A stretch of DNA of 64,000 nucleotides from Streptococcus suis (GTDB lineage Bacteria > Bacillota > Bacilli > Lactobacillales > Streptococcaceae), in assembly GCF_902702775.1 (NCBI RefSeq), contig NZ_LR738724.1, positions 1,054,001 through 1,118,000 on the forward strand, given 5' to 3'. Of the stretch, positions 41,850-52,324 are shown piece by piece. The first letter of the stretch is position 1; each line of letters opens with the position of its first letter. A program made the translations under genes and the position numbers. Below the pieces are notes generated by a model, which worked only from the letters and a program-made list of their open reading frames with translations, did not search any database and was not told the origin of the DNA.

Positions 41850-41878
41850 AAAAAATCTTCAAAAACAGAATATTTTTT
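41850..41878 (-). terminator. Possible AT-only terminator of nth
   Basis: AAAAATATTC...GAAGATTTTT with a T-rich tail on the minus strand at the nth stop; weak stem without GC. Confidence 0.35.
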
Positions 41879-42500
41879 AGTCAAATTCATATAATTGTGG
41901 GAATTTTTCGCATTCAGGGTTCTTAGGATGGCAAACCTCACGACCAAAATAAATCATAGCTTGATGAGCAGGGAGCCAGAGTTCAGGAGGTAGGACTTCC
42001 ATGACTCGTTTTTCTGTTTCCAGGGGTGTAGCCGATTTTTTGACAATATCGTGGTGTTTACAAATCCGTCCCACGTGGGTATCAACTGCAAAGGCTGGGA
42101 TTCCGAAACCGACACTTAAGACAACATTGGCCGTTTTTCTTCCCACTCCTGCCAGAGCTTCTAATTCCTCACGAGTCTGCGGAACAATGCCATTATGCCG
42201 TTCCAATAACTGCTGGGCGCATTCTTTTAAAAATTTGGCTTTATTACGATACAAACCCAAACGAGAAATATAAGGCTCAATATCCTTTACTTCTGCTGCT
42301 GCCATGGCTTGTGGCGTTGGGAAAGCAGCGAACAAACCAGGTGTTGCCTTATTCACCGCAGCGTCTGTAGTTTGAGCAGATAAGAGCACTGCACATACCA
42401 ACTCAAAGTGATTTCGAAAATCCAAACTTGGCTTAGCATCAGGATATAGAGCGATGATTTCTTCAATAACTTTTCTTGCACGTTTTTTTGATAATACCAT
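41877..42500 (-). CDS. nth: Endonuclease III without a complete Fe-S site
   Basis: 207 residues from the ATG at 42500 (MVLSKKRARKVIEEI), matching the family start. Helix-hairpin-helix LAGVGRKTANVVL holds the catalytic Lys, and VDTHVGRI the catalytic Asp. It excises oxidised pyrimidines and cuts the abasic site. The C-terminus CHPKNPECEKFPQLYEFD keeps only two of the four Cys that bind [4Fe-4S] in E. coli Nth, so the cluster is probably absent. The -10 box TGCTATAAT ends six bases before the ATG and there is no Shine-Dalgarno, so the mRNA is probably leaderless. Confidence 0.93.
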   Translation of the reverse strand: MVLSKKRARKVIEEIIALYPDAKPSLDFRNHFELVCAVLLSAQTTDAAVNKATPGLFAAFPTPQAMAAAEVKDIEPYISRLGLYRNKAKFLKECAQQLLERHNGIVPQTREELEALAGVGRKTANVVLSVGFGIPAFAVDTHVGRICKHHDIVKKSATPLETEKRVMEVLPPELWLPAHQAMIYFGREVCHPKNPECEKFPQLYEFD

Positions 42501-42506
42501 GAATTC

Positions 42507-42515
42507 ATTATAGCA
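42507..42515 (-). promoter_or_regulatory. nth extended -10 box, predicted leaderless
   Basis: TGCTATAAT on the minus strand, six bases (GAATTC) before the ATG; divergent from nnrD. Confidence 0.65.
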
Positions 42516-42544
42516 TGAAAACTTGGATTTATCTAAAATCTGGA

Positions 42545-42575
42545 TTGTCATAAACCTCATTCCTCGTGATATAAT
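42545..42575 (+). promoter_or_regulatory. nnrD promoter
   Basis: TTGTCA (42545-42550), 19-base spacer ending TGA, TATAAT (42570-42575). Confidence 0.7.
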
Positions 42576-42597
42576 AAGAAGAAAAGGGGGAATAAGT

Positions 42598-43461
42598 ATG
42601 GACTTACAAGAACTCTGTAGAAAGGTTATTCAAGCAAGACCACGCAATAGCCATAAGGGAAGCTATGGTCGAGTCTTGCTGATTGGTGGACTGTATCCTT
42701 ATGGTGGAGCGATTATCATGGCCGCACTAGCAACCGTCAACAGTGGAGCAGGCTTGGTAACTGTTGCTACTGAAAAAGACAACATACCAGCCTTACATAG
42801 TCATCTGCCTGAAGCCATGGCATTTTCATTTGACGATCAAGCCTTGCTGATAAGTAGCTTAGAAAATGCTGACTTGGTACTGATTGGTCCAGGTTTGGGG
42901 GAAAATAGCAGAGCTGAACAGTTATTGGACTTTGTTTTTGGACATTTATCTGACCAGCAGATTTTAGTTCTTGACGGCTCAGCCCTTACCTTAGTCGCAA
43001 AACAAAACAGAAAGAACTTCCCGTGTAAACAAGTCATCCTGACACCCCACCAGAAAGAATGGGAACGGTTATCAGCCATTCCGGTTGCTGACCAAACAAG
43101 CCAAAGAAATCTTGAAGCCTTGCAATCTTTTCAAGAAAATACAATCCTTGTAGCTAAAAGTTCTGCTACTCAAATCCTAAAAACCCAGCCAAACCAAGTC
43201 ACTCCAACAGGAGCTGGTGGTCCCTACCAAGCAACAGGAGGTATGGGAGATACTCTTGCAGGTATGATTGCAGGATTTGCTGTACAATTTCCCCATGTTC
43301 AACTATATGAAAGAATCCTTGTGGCAACCTACCTCCACTCCTATATTGCCGACCAACTGGCTCAAGATTATTATCTTGTAAAGCCAACTGATGTCTCAAG
43401 AAACATCCAAAAGACAATGGCTTCAATTTCAAACACAAACAACCGCCTAATCAATGATTAA
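42598..43461 (+). CDS. nnrD: ADP-dependent NAD(P)H-hydrate dehydratase
   Basis: 287 residues from the ATG at 42598, behind AAAGGGGGA. YjeF C-terminal (ribokinase-like) domain only, without the epimerase half. GSYGRVLLIGG near the N-terminus, IGPGLGE, and the catalytic/ADP-binding GGMGDTLAGMIAGF. It repairs hydrated NAD(P)H. The stop codon is inside its terminator hairpin. Confidence 0.93.
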   Translation: MDLQELCRKVIQARPRNSHKGSYGRVLLIGGLYPYGGAIIMAALATVNSGAGLVTVATEKDNIPALHSHLPEAMAFSFDDQALLISSLENADLVLIGPGLGENSRAEQLLDFVFGHLSDQQILVLDGSALTLVAKQNRKNFPCKQVILTPHQKEWERLSAIPVADQTSQRNLEALQSFQENTILVAKSSATQILKTQPNQVTPTGAGGPYQATGGMGDTLAGMIAGFAVQFPHVQLYERILVATYLHSYIADQLAQDYYLVKPTDVSRNIQKTMASISNTNNRLIND

Positions 43462-43473
43462 GCGGTTTTATTA
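43441..43473 (+). terminator. Terminator overlapping the nnrD stop
   Basis: AACCGCcTAAT-CAATG-ATTAaGCGGTT followed by TTATTATTT. Confidence 0.8.
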
Positions 43474-43504
43474 TTTAGCAAACTTGTGATAAAGCTAGTG
43501 TTGG

Positions 43505-46500
43505 TTATACTTCTTCCTTGTGACGTCGTTTGCTTACCAACAGAGTCCCTAGCCCAATAATGATACCAAGAACAAGATAGTATTTCGTATCATTTTCTCC
43601 AGTATTTGGTAGTTGAGTCACCTGTTTTTCTTGATTAGGGCTAGATAGACTAGCTTGCAAAGTGACTGGACGAGGTAAAGCTGGTTGAGGGTTTGGCTTC
43701 TGACCTATCGGTACATGCCCTGAATTCCCAGTATCTTTTACAGGAGGTGCCTGTACATCAACTTTTTCTGAGTCTATAGGTAGAGGCGTTACAGTGCCTT
43801 CATCTTTTTTGTCAGTGGCAGTATTTGCTGGCTCTTTGGCATCATTTGTTGAAGTAGCAACACCATCCAGTTCTGCCTGAGCGCTTGTCAGAACGGCTAG
43901 GGCTTGATCGACACTTGCTTGGCTTGCAGATTCATCAGCTAGAATCGCTTTCGCTGCTTCAACTGCCTGGTCATAAGCTTGTTTCACGTTCTCAGATGCA
44001 TTGAGATACTTAGCATCTGTCGCTTTTAATACGGAAGAAACGGATACTGCGCTACGAAGGGCTGAAATATCAGTCTTTTGACCATCTAAGTTGGTTTTCG
44101 CTGCTAACAAGTCAGCCAACGCTTGGTTGACAACTGCCTGTGTTACATTCTCTTGGTTCAATACAAGTTGTGCTGAACGAATAGCTGTATCATAGGCAAT
44201 TTGTTTGGTATTTTCAGCATTGTAATAAATAAAGTTTGCCTGAGTCGGTGTGTAGTTTGATACTTCAGCAATTAGTTTTTCCTTATCAGTAGCCTGACCG
44301 TTTAGCTGTTCTCTCGCCGCCACAAGACTGGCAAGTGCTGAATCTACTTGTGCCTGATTGTGTTTATTGGCATATATTGCATTGGCATCTTCTAATGCTT
44401 TAGCATAGGCAGTTTGAAGTTCCGGACTAGCATTGTAATAACGCGCTGTGTCTTCAAGTCCTGCAAGTTCAGCAATCAGTTCTTTCAAAGCAACTTTATT
44501 AATCAAGGTTAATTTCTTAACATTTGACTGGTTTGCTAGTACTGCTACGTCTAATTCTTCCAAAAATTCATAGCCTTCTGGGAGGGTTGGAAGGATAGTG
44601 TAGGTACCAACTGGTACAAATTTACCATAATCGGTCTTAGAATATTTAGCATTTGGTAGCTGAATAGTCTGGCCATCAGCAGTTACCAGTTGGATGGTTG
44701 AACCAGAAGGTAGTAATGCATCAATATCTACCAGCAAGTTGGCCTTATCTTTCAAAGTCACATAGAAATTCACCTCGGCAGTGCTATTTTCTTCCGAAAT
44801 CGTCACGACTGCTTTTGTTTCACCTGCTAGGCTTGACCACTCTGTATCATATAAGAATAAATCAAAGGTGTAAGTACCAAATGGTAGCTTAAGAACGCTA
44901 GTATCGCCGGCATATCGTGGTAATTCTGCAACAATCTTGCCTGTTTCATCGGTGACTGAGTAAGAGAAAAGTATTGGTACAGGACTATTTGTATCTTTAT
45001 CAAGAATATTGACAGTTACCAACCCTTTTTCATTGCCAATACTGATCAGATTCTCTACTTTTTCATAGCTGATGTTACCAGCATAATCCTCCACTGTGTA
45101 GTAGAATTTTGAAATATCTGCAAGATCAAGAGGCAATGTGAAGGAGCCATCATCGTTTTGTGCCACAAATACCTTATTATCAGAAACGGTTACATCACCA
45201 TTTTCTAATAAGGAAGGAATAGTTGTCACACCGCTTGCATCTGCTACAAGATAGAATACTTGCTCACGATATAGACCTGATTCTCCTTTTTCAATGGCTG
45301 GACGAGGGTTAAATGTAAAGTTTGTTTCATCATAGGTAGCTGTGGTGATAACTGGTGATTCTCTATCGATGATAACGTCGAAAATCATAGTTTGTACTGC
45401 TGCACCTGGAACTTCAGATGAGTAGGTCAAAACGTATTGATACTTACCATCTGCTAAAGCATTTCCGTCACTATCTGTTCCATTCCATTCAGTAGGATAA
45501 ATAATGCTTGATTTTGGATTTTTAGGATCACCACTATAGAAGTTTTTATTGCCTGACTGTGGTTGACTTTCCCAAAGTGGATTTGTTCGCTCAGTATCAT
45601 CTGCAGCATAGACGCTTGCGACTAAATCAGTATAATTTCTCAAGAAGACACCTTTGAAAGCGAGCGAATCTTGGTTGTTATCCCCATTTGGCGAGATAGC
45701 TAAATGAGGTTTACCAGACTCATCAAGCTCTAAAACAAAGTATCCTGCTTCATTTTTAAATGTACCAAGAGTCTTGATTGCAAGGTCAGATCGTTTGTCT
45801 GTAGAATAGATTAACTCTGTACTTCCTGTAACAAGACCTGTGTAGTGATGGCTGATGTCAACAGTATTTGGCTGTGCTGTAACAGGTTCAAAGTAGAAGC
45901 CCCCCTTACCATCGGCAATAAGATTGTAAATCGGCTCTTCTAGAACGGCTAGATTTTGGAATTCCCCACGGAAACCAACGTATGGAATGCTGACAATATC
46001 ACCGCCGTCGGCTACATCTGTAAATCGAACAAAACCTTCAAGATAGTAACCATTTTTCATCAATCCTGTCAATTCTTCTGCAAAGCTTGATGCATCGACA
46101 TTAATTGTAACAGTTGTACTTGAATTGGCTTTCACAGTCACCTTACCGCCAGGAATCTCTGCTAATAGACGTGGAGCCAAGGTGATCAATCCGTTTTGAA
46201 CAGTATCCGTTGTTAATTGTGTTGAGTAGTTTAAAGTCTTATCTTCGTTTGTAATGTTATGAAGTGTGACCGTAAAGCTGAATGTATCCTCAACATTTCC
46301 CAAGGTAATGCTGCCATACCCATCTTCGCCAGTCAAATATAAACCTGTAGAAATAGCTGCTGCAGTATCGATGATACCTGCACCTTGTTGGCGTGGGGAA
46401 GTGTAGGCCGTTGTTTCTTTGTTCACATGTGCTTTAGCAGTAGACATAAGCAAGTGTTTTACTAAGGCTTCGATTTCTTGAGGGGACTTAGTAGGGTAAG

Positions 46501-48262
46501 TTGCCTGTAAATACTGTTTTACTAGTACGGCTGCTCCTGCCACGTGTGGTGAAGCCATACTTGTTCCCTGCATGTTGGCATAGTCATTATCATTGATGGC
46601 TGCATAAATAGCACCACCTGGAGCAGCTAAGTCTGGTTTTAGCTCGCCATCCGCTGATAGACCCCAACTTGAAAAATCTGAAAGAAGACCTGCTTCTGGG
46701 TTAGGGCGAATATCCGTTTCGTTATTGAACGCAATCTTATATGAGTTAGCTGCCAAAGCCTCACCAAATTCCAATGGAATGAAGACAGATGGAATTGCAA
46801 TAGCTGTATCATCAAGTTGCATGCTTACATTGGCTTCACCTGGACGACTATTGAAAATGACCACCCCTACTGCACCTGCAGCTGTTGCATTGGCTATTTT
46901 TTCTGAGAAAGTAATCGTTCCTCGTTTGATGAGTGCAAGCTTTCCAGTCAAATCTAGACCATCAAAATCCGAAGCTTGACCGATTCCCGCATAGACATAT
47001 TCATATTCTTTCCCGATTTCAAACGGTACAGGACTTTTCTCTGGATTATCAAACGAACTCTTACCGTAATTCAAATCAGCATTGTTTTCTAAGCCAATGA
47101 TATTAATTACTTTACTACCAACCGTTGTGTTATTGTAAGAAGCGACAGAAATTGCATCGCGCGCTGTTGAAGGAGCACCGACCAAGCCATAATCTGGATA
47201 ATCGGCTGACGGATTAGAATGACCTGAACCAAATGTTCCATCATTACCAGCTGCAATAACAACAGAAACCCCTGCACGACGAGCAGCCTCGATTGCTGCA
47301 GTCACATTTTCATTCATGTTAACAACAGAGCCGTTAGCTCCTCCCAGACTGAGGTTGATGCTATCTGCACCTAATTTTACAGCATCTTCAATCGCCTTTA
47401 CGTACAATGCTGCGCCTGTTGTAGCTTTGAGGTCTGAGAATACACGCATAAACATGACTTGCGCTTCAGGAGCTACACCATACATTAATTGTCCAGCGAC
47501 TGGTTGTGTCGGATTTCCTGTGGCAATACTTGTTACGTGCATACCGTGTGAACGTTTGTCTTCTTCTTTCAAGACAGTATTCACATCAACATAATTATAA
47601 CCAAATACAACCTTATCGTTAAACCATTCACCGTAGGTAATTCCTGCTGCTTCTTTAGCTGCTTCTATCTCTTTTTCTGATTTATATTTTGCAGTTGAGA
47701 GGTCTGAAATATGCAATACATCGTGGTCAACGTCAAGACCGGAATCTATGATTGCAACTACTGTTCCTTCGCCCTTGTAACCACTATCCCAAACTTTAGG
47801 TACTGTAATGATCGTATTACTATCAATGTTTTGTGGTTTCGCTTCTTCCTGATTCGCAATAGCAGTAGTCTCATCTGCTACGGAAAGCTTCTCCTCTTCT
47901 TCTACTTTTTTCTCTGAAATAACTGGAGTTTCTACAGCTGGTTGAGTTGTCTCTACTTCTGCATTTGTGATGTTTTCAAGAGCTTCTGAGCCAGGTGTTT
48001 CCTCTTCATTATCTGTAGTGGTTACATCAGTTGAGGTAGCCTCCACAGAAGTGTCAACCAACTCCTCGACTACGGGACTTTCTGAGGCTGATTCGCTGAC
48101 GATTGCATCAGGAACAGTTGCTTCCACCTTAGTCTCTACAAGGCTTGTCAATTCATCTGCAGCTACCGATGGTGCACCTGCAAACAAAAAAACTGCACCC
48201 AAAAGAACAGACACAGTTCCAATCTTATACTTCCGAAGTGAGAAAGTTTCTTTCTTTTTCAT
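43505..48262 (-). CDS. sspA: Cell-wall-anchored subtilisin-like protease (SspA/PrtS type)
   Basis: 1585 residues from the ATG at 48262, supported by GGAGG; the longer upstream frame covers the promoter. YSIRK-like signal (FSLRKYKIGTVSVLLG). Acidic pro-region to about 150. The S8 domain has Asp173 (IIDSG), His239 (RSHGMHV), oxyanion Asn340 (AAGN) and Ser568 (GTSMASP). A PA domain is inserted at about 415-525. C5a-peptidase-like Fn3 domains follow, then three FIVAR-type helical repeats (about 1290-1480). The protein ends in a Pro-rich spacer, LPNTG and a membrane tail, so sortase links it to the wall. Such proteases cleave host proteins and casein-like substrates. Confidence 0.92.
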   Translation of the reverse strand: MKKKETFSLRKYKIGTVSVLLGAVFLFAGAPSVAADELTSLVETKVEATVPDAIVSESASESPVVEELVDTSVEATSTDVTTTDNEEETPGSEALENITNAEVETTQPAVETPVISEKKVEEEEKLSVADETTAIANQEEAKPQNIDSNTIITVPKVWDSGYKGEGTVVAIIDSGLDVDHDVLHISDLSTAKYKSEKEIEAAKEAAGITYGEWFNDKVVFGYNYVDVNTVLKEEDKRSHGMHVTSIATGNPTQPVAGQLMYGVAPEAQVMFMRVFSDLKATTGAALYVKAIEDAVKLGADSINLSLGGANGSVVNMNENVTAAIEAARRAGVSVVIAAGNDGTFGSGHSNPSADYPDYGLVGAPSTARDAISVASYNNTTVGSKVINIIGLENNADLNYGKSSFDNPEKSPVPFEIGKEYEYVYAGIGQASDFDGLDLTGKLALIKRGTITFSEKIANATAAGAVGVVIFNSRPGEANVSMQLDDTAIAIPSVFIPLEFGEALAANSYKIAFNNETDIRPNPEAGLLSDFSSWGLSADGELKPDLAAPGGAIYAAINDNDYANMQGTSMASPHVAGAAVLVKQYLQATYPTKSPQEIEALVKHLLMSTAKAHVNKETTAYTSPRQQGAGIIDTAAAISTGLYLTGEDGYGSITLGNVEDTFSFTVTLHNITNEDKTLNYSTQLTTDTVQNGLITLAPRLLAEIPGGKVTVKANSSTTVTINVDASSFAEELTGLMKNGYYLEGFVRFTDVADGGDIVSIPYVGFRGEFQNLAVLEEPIYNLIADGKGGFYFEPVTAQPNTVDISHHYTGLVTGSTELIYSTDKRSDLAIKTLGTFKNEAGYFVLELDESGKPHLAISPNGDNNQDSLAFKGVFLRNYTDLVASVYAADDTERTNPLWESQPQSGNKNFYSGDPKNPKSSIIYPTEWNGTDSDGNALADGKYQYVLTYSSEVPGAAVQTMIFDVIIDRESPVITTATYDETNFTFNPRPAIEKGESGLYREQVFYLVADASGVTTIPSLLENGDVTVSDNKVFVAQNDDGSFTLPLDLADISKFYYTVEDYAGNISYEKVENLISIGNEKGLVTVNILDKDTNSPVPILFSYSVTDETGKIVAELPRYAGDTSVLKLPFGTYTFDLFLYDTEWSSLAGETKAVVTISEENSTAEVNFYVTLKDKANLLVDIDALLPSGSTIQLVTADGQTIQLPNAKYSKTDYGKFVPVGTYTILPTLPEGYEFLEELDVAVLANQSNVKKLTLINKVALKELIAELAGLEDTARYYNASPELQTAYAKALEDANAIYANKHNQAQVDSALASLVAAREQLNGQATDKEKLIAEVSNYTPTQANFIYYNAENTKQIAYDTAIRSAQLVLNQENVTQAVVNQALADLLAAKTNLDGQKTDISALRSAVSVSSVLKATDAKYLNASENVKQAYDQAVEAAKAILADESASQASVDQALAVLTSAQAELDGVATSTNDAKEPANTATDKKDEGTVTPLPIDSEKVDVQAPPVKDTGNSGHVPIGQKPNPQPALPRPVTLQASLSSPNQEKQVTQLPNTGENDTKYYLVLGIIIGLGTLLVSKRRHKEEV

Positions 48263-48313
48263 AACTTTTCCTCCTAGTTTTTCTCCTTCATTATTGGCAA
48301 AACCAATAAATAT

Positions 48314-48342
48314 ATTAAAACATAAAATTATCAGCATTGCAA
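48314..48342 (-). promoter_or_regulatory. Protease gene promoter
   Basis: TTGCAA (48337-48342), 17-base spacer, TTTAAT (48314-48319) on the minus strand. Confidence 0.55.
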
Positions 48343-48438
48343 GTATATTCTGAAAATTCAGTTATTTCTTCAAACTATAACTAGGTATAGTTAATATTTA
48401 TAACTGGAATCTGTGATACTGAATGTATTAAATGAACA

Positions 48439-48467
48439 GTAAAAAGCAACCACTATTTGCGGTTGCT
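48439..48467 (-). terminator. Terminator of the murB-potABCD operon
   Basis: AGCAACC/GGTTGCT (48445-48451 and 48461-48467), 9-base loop, TTTTTAC following on the minus strand. Confidence 0.85.
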
Positions 48468-48507
48468 CATACTATTCTGATTTGAAAACTAGATATGGAT
48501 ATTCAGA

Positions 48508-49578
48508 CTATTTCCGATACATCTTGAATTGGAGATAGAGGTCATTATACATTCCAAGCATCTCTGGTCCAAGATTATCATAAACTTCCATCTTCTTCAT
48601 CGTTTCTTCTGAAGGATAGAAAGATTCGTCGTTCTGAGTCTCCTCATCCAGCATAGCCTTGGCTGCAGGAATTGGTGTTGAATAACCAACATATTCTGCA
48701 TTGCGAAGCGCATTTTCAGGACGAAGCATAAAACTCATAAAGGCGTAAGCTCCATCAATATTTTTTGCTGTTTTTGGAATGACCATGTTATCGAACCAAA
48801 GGTTAGAACCTTTTGATGGTACAACATAGCGCAGATTTTCATTTCCATCTAACATTTCACTCGCCTCACCTGAGAACGAAACAGCAATTGCTGCCGCATC
48901 TTGTATCATATAACCTTTTATCTCATCAGCAACAATTGCTTTGACATTTGGAGTTAAATTATAAAGATGTTCGGCCGCCTTTTCAATCTCGGTAGGATTG
49001 TTGGAATTGAGACTATAGCCCAGTGATTGTAGACCAAAGCCCATGACTTCACGCACACCATCAATTAACATGATATTGTCACGGTACTCCTCTGACCACA
49101 AGTCTTCCCATTCCTGAGGAGGAGTTTCTACCATGGTTTCATTGTAAACAATACCCAAGGTTCCCCAGAAATATGGAATAGAATAATCATTATTCTTGTC
49201 AAAGCTAAGTCCCATAAATCGTGGATCGATATTTTCTATCCCTTCAATCTTAGATTTATCCAGCTTGATTAACATATTTTCTTCTGTCATCTTAGAAATC
49301 ATGTACTCAGATGGGATTGTCAAATCGTATGTTGTTCCACCCTGCTTAATCTTTGTGTACATGGATTCGTTGGAGTCAAAGGTCTGATAATCTACCTGAA
49401 TACCTGTTTCAGCAGTGAATTCTGCGAGTAATTCTGGGTCAATATAATCGCCCCAGTTATAGATGACAAGTTTATCAGTTGTCCCCTGGGTTGAATCAGC
49501 TTCTAACTTATAACTAATTCCCCATAAAACTAGGACAATAGCTATAATTCCTACAAAAAATGAATACAATCGTTTCAT
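48508..49578 (-). CDS. potD: Spermidine/putrescine-binding protein
   Basis: 356 residues. N-terminal hydrophobic signal/anchor (about 5-24) with no lipobox Cys. Periplasmic-binding fold: KLVIYNWGDYIDPEL, then TFDSNE and the ligand-site Trp/Asp segments (YFWGTLGIVYNETM, SNLWFDNMVIP). It captures polyamines outside the membrane for PotABC. Shares one base with the potC stop; last gene of the operon. Confidence 0.96.
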   Translation of the reverse strand: MKRLYSFFVGIIAIVLVLWGISYKLEADSTQGTTDKLVIYNWGDYIDPELLAEFTAETGIQVDYQTFDSNESMYTKIKQGGTTYDLTIPSEYMISKMTEENMLIKLDKSKIEGIENIDPRFMGLSFDKNNDYSIPYFWGTLGIVYNETMVETPPQEWEDLWSEEYRDNIMLIDGVREVMGFGLQSLGYSLNSNNPTEIEKAAEHLYNLTPNVKAIVADEIKGYMIQDAAAIAVSFSGEASEMLDGNENLRYVVPSKGSNLWFDNMVIPKTAKNIDGAYAFMSFMLRPENALRNAEYVGYSTPIPAAKAMLDEETQNDESFYPSEETMKKMEVYDNLGPEMLGMYNDLYLQFKMYRK

Positions 49579-50348
49579 TAGTTGGCCTCCTTTTCACGCG
49601 AGATGAAATAATAACCCACTACCAATAAGATAGAGAAAAGGAAAACTAGGGTTGACAAGGCATTGATTTCTAGAGAAATCCCTTGACGAGCCCGCGAGTA
49701 GATTTCAACCGAAAGGTTTGAGTAGCCATTCCCTGTTACAAAGAAGGTCACGGCAAAGTCATCCAAGGAATAGGTAAAGGCCATGAAGTAGCCTGCAATG
49801 ATGGCTGGTGTTAGGTATGGCAACATGATTTCTTTCAGCATTTGTGGTTGAGTTGCCCCCAAATCATAAGCTGCTGAAATCATATCCGCGTTCATCTCTT
49901 TCAGCCGTGGCAAGACCATCAATACTACGATTGGAATAGAAAAGGCAATATGACTGAGCAATACTGAGACAAAGCCAAGCTGGAAACCAATCATGGTAAA
50001 GAGAATTAAGAAACTCGCCCCAATCATGACGTCCGGTGCTACCATCAAGATATTATTGACAGACAGCAAGGCATTTTGGAAACGAGGTTTTGCCTGATAA
50101 ATATAGATGGCACCAAATGTTCCGATAAGGGTCGCAATCAATGAGCTCAAGAAGGCCAAGAAAAAGGTTTGTGCCAAAATCAACATCAGACGGCTATCAC
50201 CAAGCATGGATGAAAAATGGTCCAAGGTAAAGCCTGTAAAGCCATTCATATCTCCACCTTCATTGAAAGCGTAGAAAATGAGATAGAAAATGGGCAAGTA
50301 AAGAAGGAGGAAGGCAACTGTTAAGTAGATATTTGCAAATTTCTTCAT
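49578..50348 (-). CDS. potC: Spermidine/putrescine ABC permease PotC
   Basis: 256 residues from the ATG at 50348, six membrane helices, and the EAA loop AYDLGATQPQMLKEIMLPYL that contacts PotA. It overlaps the end of potB by one base. Pairs with PotB in the membrane channel. Confidence 0.95.
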   Translation of the reverse strand: MKKFANIYLTVAFLLLYLPIFYLIFYAFNEGGDMNGFTGFTLDHFSSMLGDSRLMLILAQTFFLAFLSSLIATLIGTFGAIYIYQAKPRFQNALLSVNNILMVAPDVMIGASFLILFTMIGFQLGFVSVLLSHIAFSIPIVVLMVLPRLKEMNADMISAAYDLGATQPQMLKEIMLPYLTPAIIAGYFMAFTYSLDDFAVTFFVTGNGYSNLSVEIYSRARQGISLEINALSTLVFLFSILLVVGYYFISREKEAN

Positions 50349-51148
50349 TATTTCTTCCTCTCTTTCGTCATCCACATAATCAAGAGCATGGCCAAAATCA
50401 AGACCACACCAATGGTTGACCCCATTCCCCAGTTTTGTGTTGTGAGGAAATGTTGCTCGATAGCTGTACCAAGTGTAATGACTCGGTTACCGCCAATCAA
50501 ACGGGTCAACATGAAGAGGCTCAGACTTGGAATGAAAACCGCCTGTACACCTGAACGAACGCCGTTCATGGAAAGAGGAAAAATAACTTTTGTGAAGGTC
50601 TGCCAAGAAGTTGCACCCAAATCACGACTGGCATTGATGAGGTTTTTATCCAAATCATCTAATGCGTTAAAGATCGGCAAAATCATAAACGGAATCTCGA
50701 TATAGGCTGCAACAGCAATAAAGGAGAAATCCGTGAAAAGAATTTGCTGAGCTCCTAGACCAATAAATTCTAGGAACTGGTTGATAGAGCCGTGTTGCCC
50801 AAAAATACCGATAAAGGCATAGGCTTTCAGCAAAAGATTGACCCAGGTTGGCAAGATAATCAACATGAGCCAGAGTTGTCTATGCTTGAGCTTGGTCAAG
50901 AAATAGGCTGTTGGGTAGGAAACCAAAAGTGTGACCAGAGTAATAATACCTGCGTAAAAAATAGAGTTAAAACTCATTCGCAGATAGGTCATATTTGGCG
51001 AGTTAAAATAGGTCTGGTAGTTGGCCAAAGTGAAATTGCCATGAATATCAAAGAAAGATTTGAAGATAATCAAGGCAACTGGAGCGAGTACAAAGAGAAA
51101 GACCCATAGGGCATAGGGAATTGCAAAAAGCCTAGAGGTTTTCTTCAT
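50348..51148 (-). CDS. potB: Spermidine/putrescine ABC permease PotB
   Basis: 266 residues from the ATG at 51148, which has AGGAGG six bases upstream. Six membrane helices, EAA loop [20 protein letters not shown]. Overlaps the potA end by 17 bases. Confidence 0.95.
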   Translation of the reverse strand: MKKTSRLFAIPYALWVFLFVLAPVALIIFKSFFDIHGNFTLANYQTYFNSPNMTYLRMSFNSIFYAGIITLVTLLVSYPTAYFLTKLKHRQLWLMLIILPTWVNLLLKAYAFIGIFGQHGSINQFLEFIGLGAQQILFTDFSFIAVAAYIEIPFMILPIFNALDDLDKNLINASRDLGATSWQTFTKVIFPLSMNGVRSGVQAVFIPSLSLFMLTRLIGGNRVITLGTAIEQHFLTTQNWGMGSTIGVVLILAMLLIMWMTKERKK

Positions 51149-52286
51149 TGCGTTCCTCCTCAATGGCGTTAATCAAGCCATCTTCTACTTCTTCCACTTC
51201 CACATATTCTTCGATACGAGCATCGAATTCTTCCTCTGTTTCATTGAGACGCATGATATGAATATCTTCGGGCTCAAAGCTTAGTCCAATCACTTCTCCG
51301 ACAATGGCCTTACGAGTTGAGTGAATCATCCACTCATTACCAAGGTCGTCATAGGCGATGATTTCGTAGTGAACACCACGGAAGAGCTGTGTATCCACTT
51401 TTACCTGCAATTTGCCTTCTTCAGGTAAGGTAATCTGCAAATCTTCTGGACGGATAACAACTTCAACTTCTTCGTTTGGTCGCATACCGCCATCGACAGC
51501 TTCAAAGCGTTTGCCGTTAAACTCAACCAAGTAGTCTTCTATCATGCGGCCTGGAAGGATATTGGATTCACCGATGAAGGTAGCAACAAAATGGTTGATT
51601 GGCTCGTCGTAAATGTCCACTGGCGTCCCAGACTGGACAATCTCACCTTCATTCATGACAAAAATCCAGTCACTCATGGCCAGAGCTTCTTCTTGGTCAT
51701 GGGTAACGAAGACGAAGGTAATTCCTAGACGTTGTTGCAATTCACGAAGTTCGTACTGCATTTCTGTTCTTAGTTTCAAGTCCAGAGCAGAAAGTGGTTC
51801 ATCTAGCAAGACAACGCGAGGCTGGTTGATAATCGCACGTGCAATAGCAACCCGCTGGCGTTGACCACCAGACAATTTCTGAATGGAACGATTTTCATAA
51901 CCAGAAAGTCGGACCATTTGTAAGGCTTCTGTCACACGGCGTTCGATTTCAGCCTTGTCAACCTTTCGTAATTTAAGAGGAAAAGCCACATTTTCAAAGA
52001 CAGTCATATGTGGGAAAAGGGCATAGGACTGGAAAACTGTATGGACATCCCGTTTATTAGTCGGAACATCATTAATCCGTTGACCGTCCAGATAAATATC
52101 ACCTGAACTCGCATCCAATAGACCAGCAATAATGTTCAAAATCGTTGATTTACCTGAACCAGAAGCTCCTAAAAGGGTATAAAATTTCCCCTCTTCCAAT
52201 TCAAAACTAATATCCTTCAATACAGTTGTTCCACTGTCTTCAAATACTTTTGAAACGTTCTTAAATTCAATAATTGGCTTTTTCAA
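51132..52286 (-). CDS. potA: Spermidine/putrescine ABC ATPase PotA
   Basis: 384 residues. Walker [10 protein letters not shown] (38-46), LSGGQRQRV, Walker [13 protein letters not shown] and the H-loop [10 protein letters not shown]-terminal TOBE domain (about 250-350) precedes an acidic tail. It powers polyamine uptake. Begins 38 bases after murB. Confidence 0.96.
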   Translation of the reverse strand: MKKPIIEFKNVSKVFEDSGTTVLKDISFELEEGKFYTLLGASGSGKSTILNIIAGLLDASSGDIYLDGQRINDVPTNKRDVHTVFQSYALFPHMTVFENVAFPLKLRKVDKAEIERRVTEALQMVRLSGYENRSIQKLSGGQRQRVAIARAIINQPRVVLLDEPLSALDLKLRTEMQYELRELQQRLGITFVFVTHDQEEALAMSDWIFVMNEGEIVQSGTPVDIYDEPINHFVATFIGESNILPGRMIEDYLVEFNGKRFEAVDGGMRPNEEVEVVIRPEDLQITLPEEGKLQVKVDTQLFRGVHYEIIAYDDLGNEWMIHSTRKAIVGEVIGLSFEPEDIHIMRLNETEEEFDARIEEYVEVEEVEDGLINAIEEERNEENL

Positions 52287-52324
52287 TTCTCATAAATTCC
52301 TTCTTTTTAAACAGAGCCAGATGG

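Noticed and set aside
43860..44480. DNA-level tandem repeats in the protease C-terminus
   Set aside because: The three FIVAR units are protein repeats that have diverged in DNA; no tandem array remains.
48262..48337. N-terminal extension of the protease by 25 residues
   Set aside because: It covers the promoter; the GGAGG and YSIRK signal fix the ATG at 48262.
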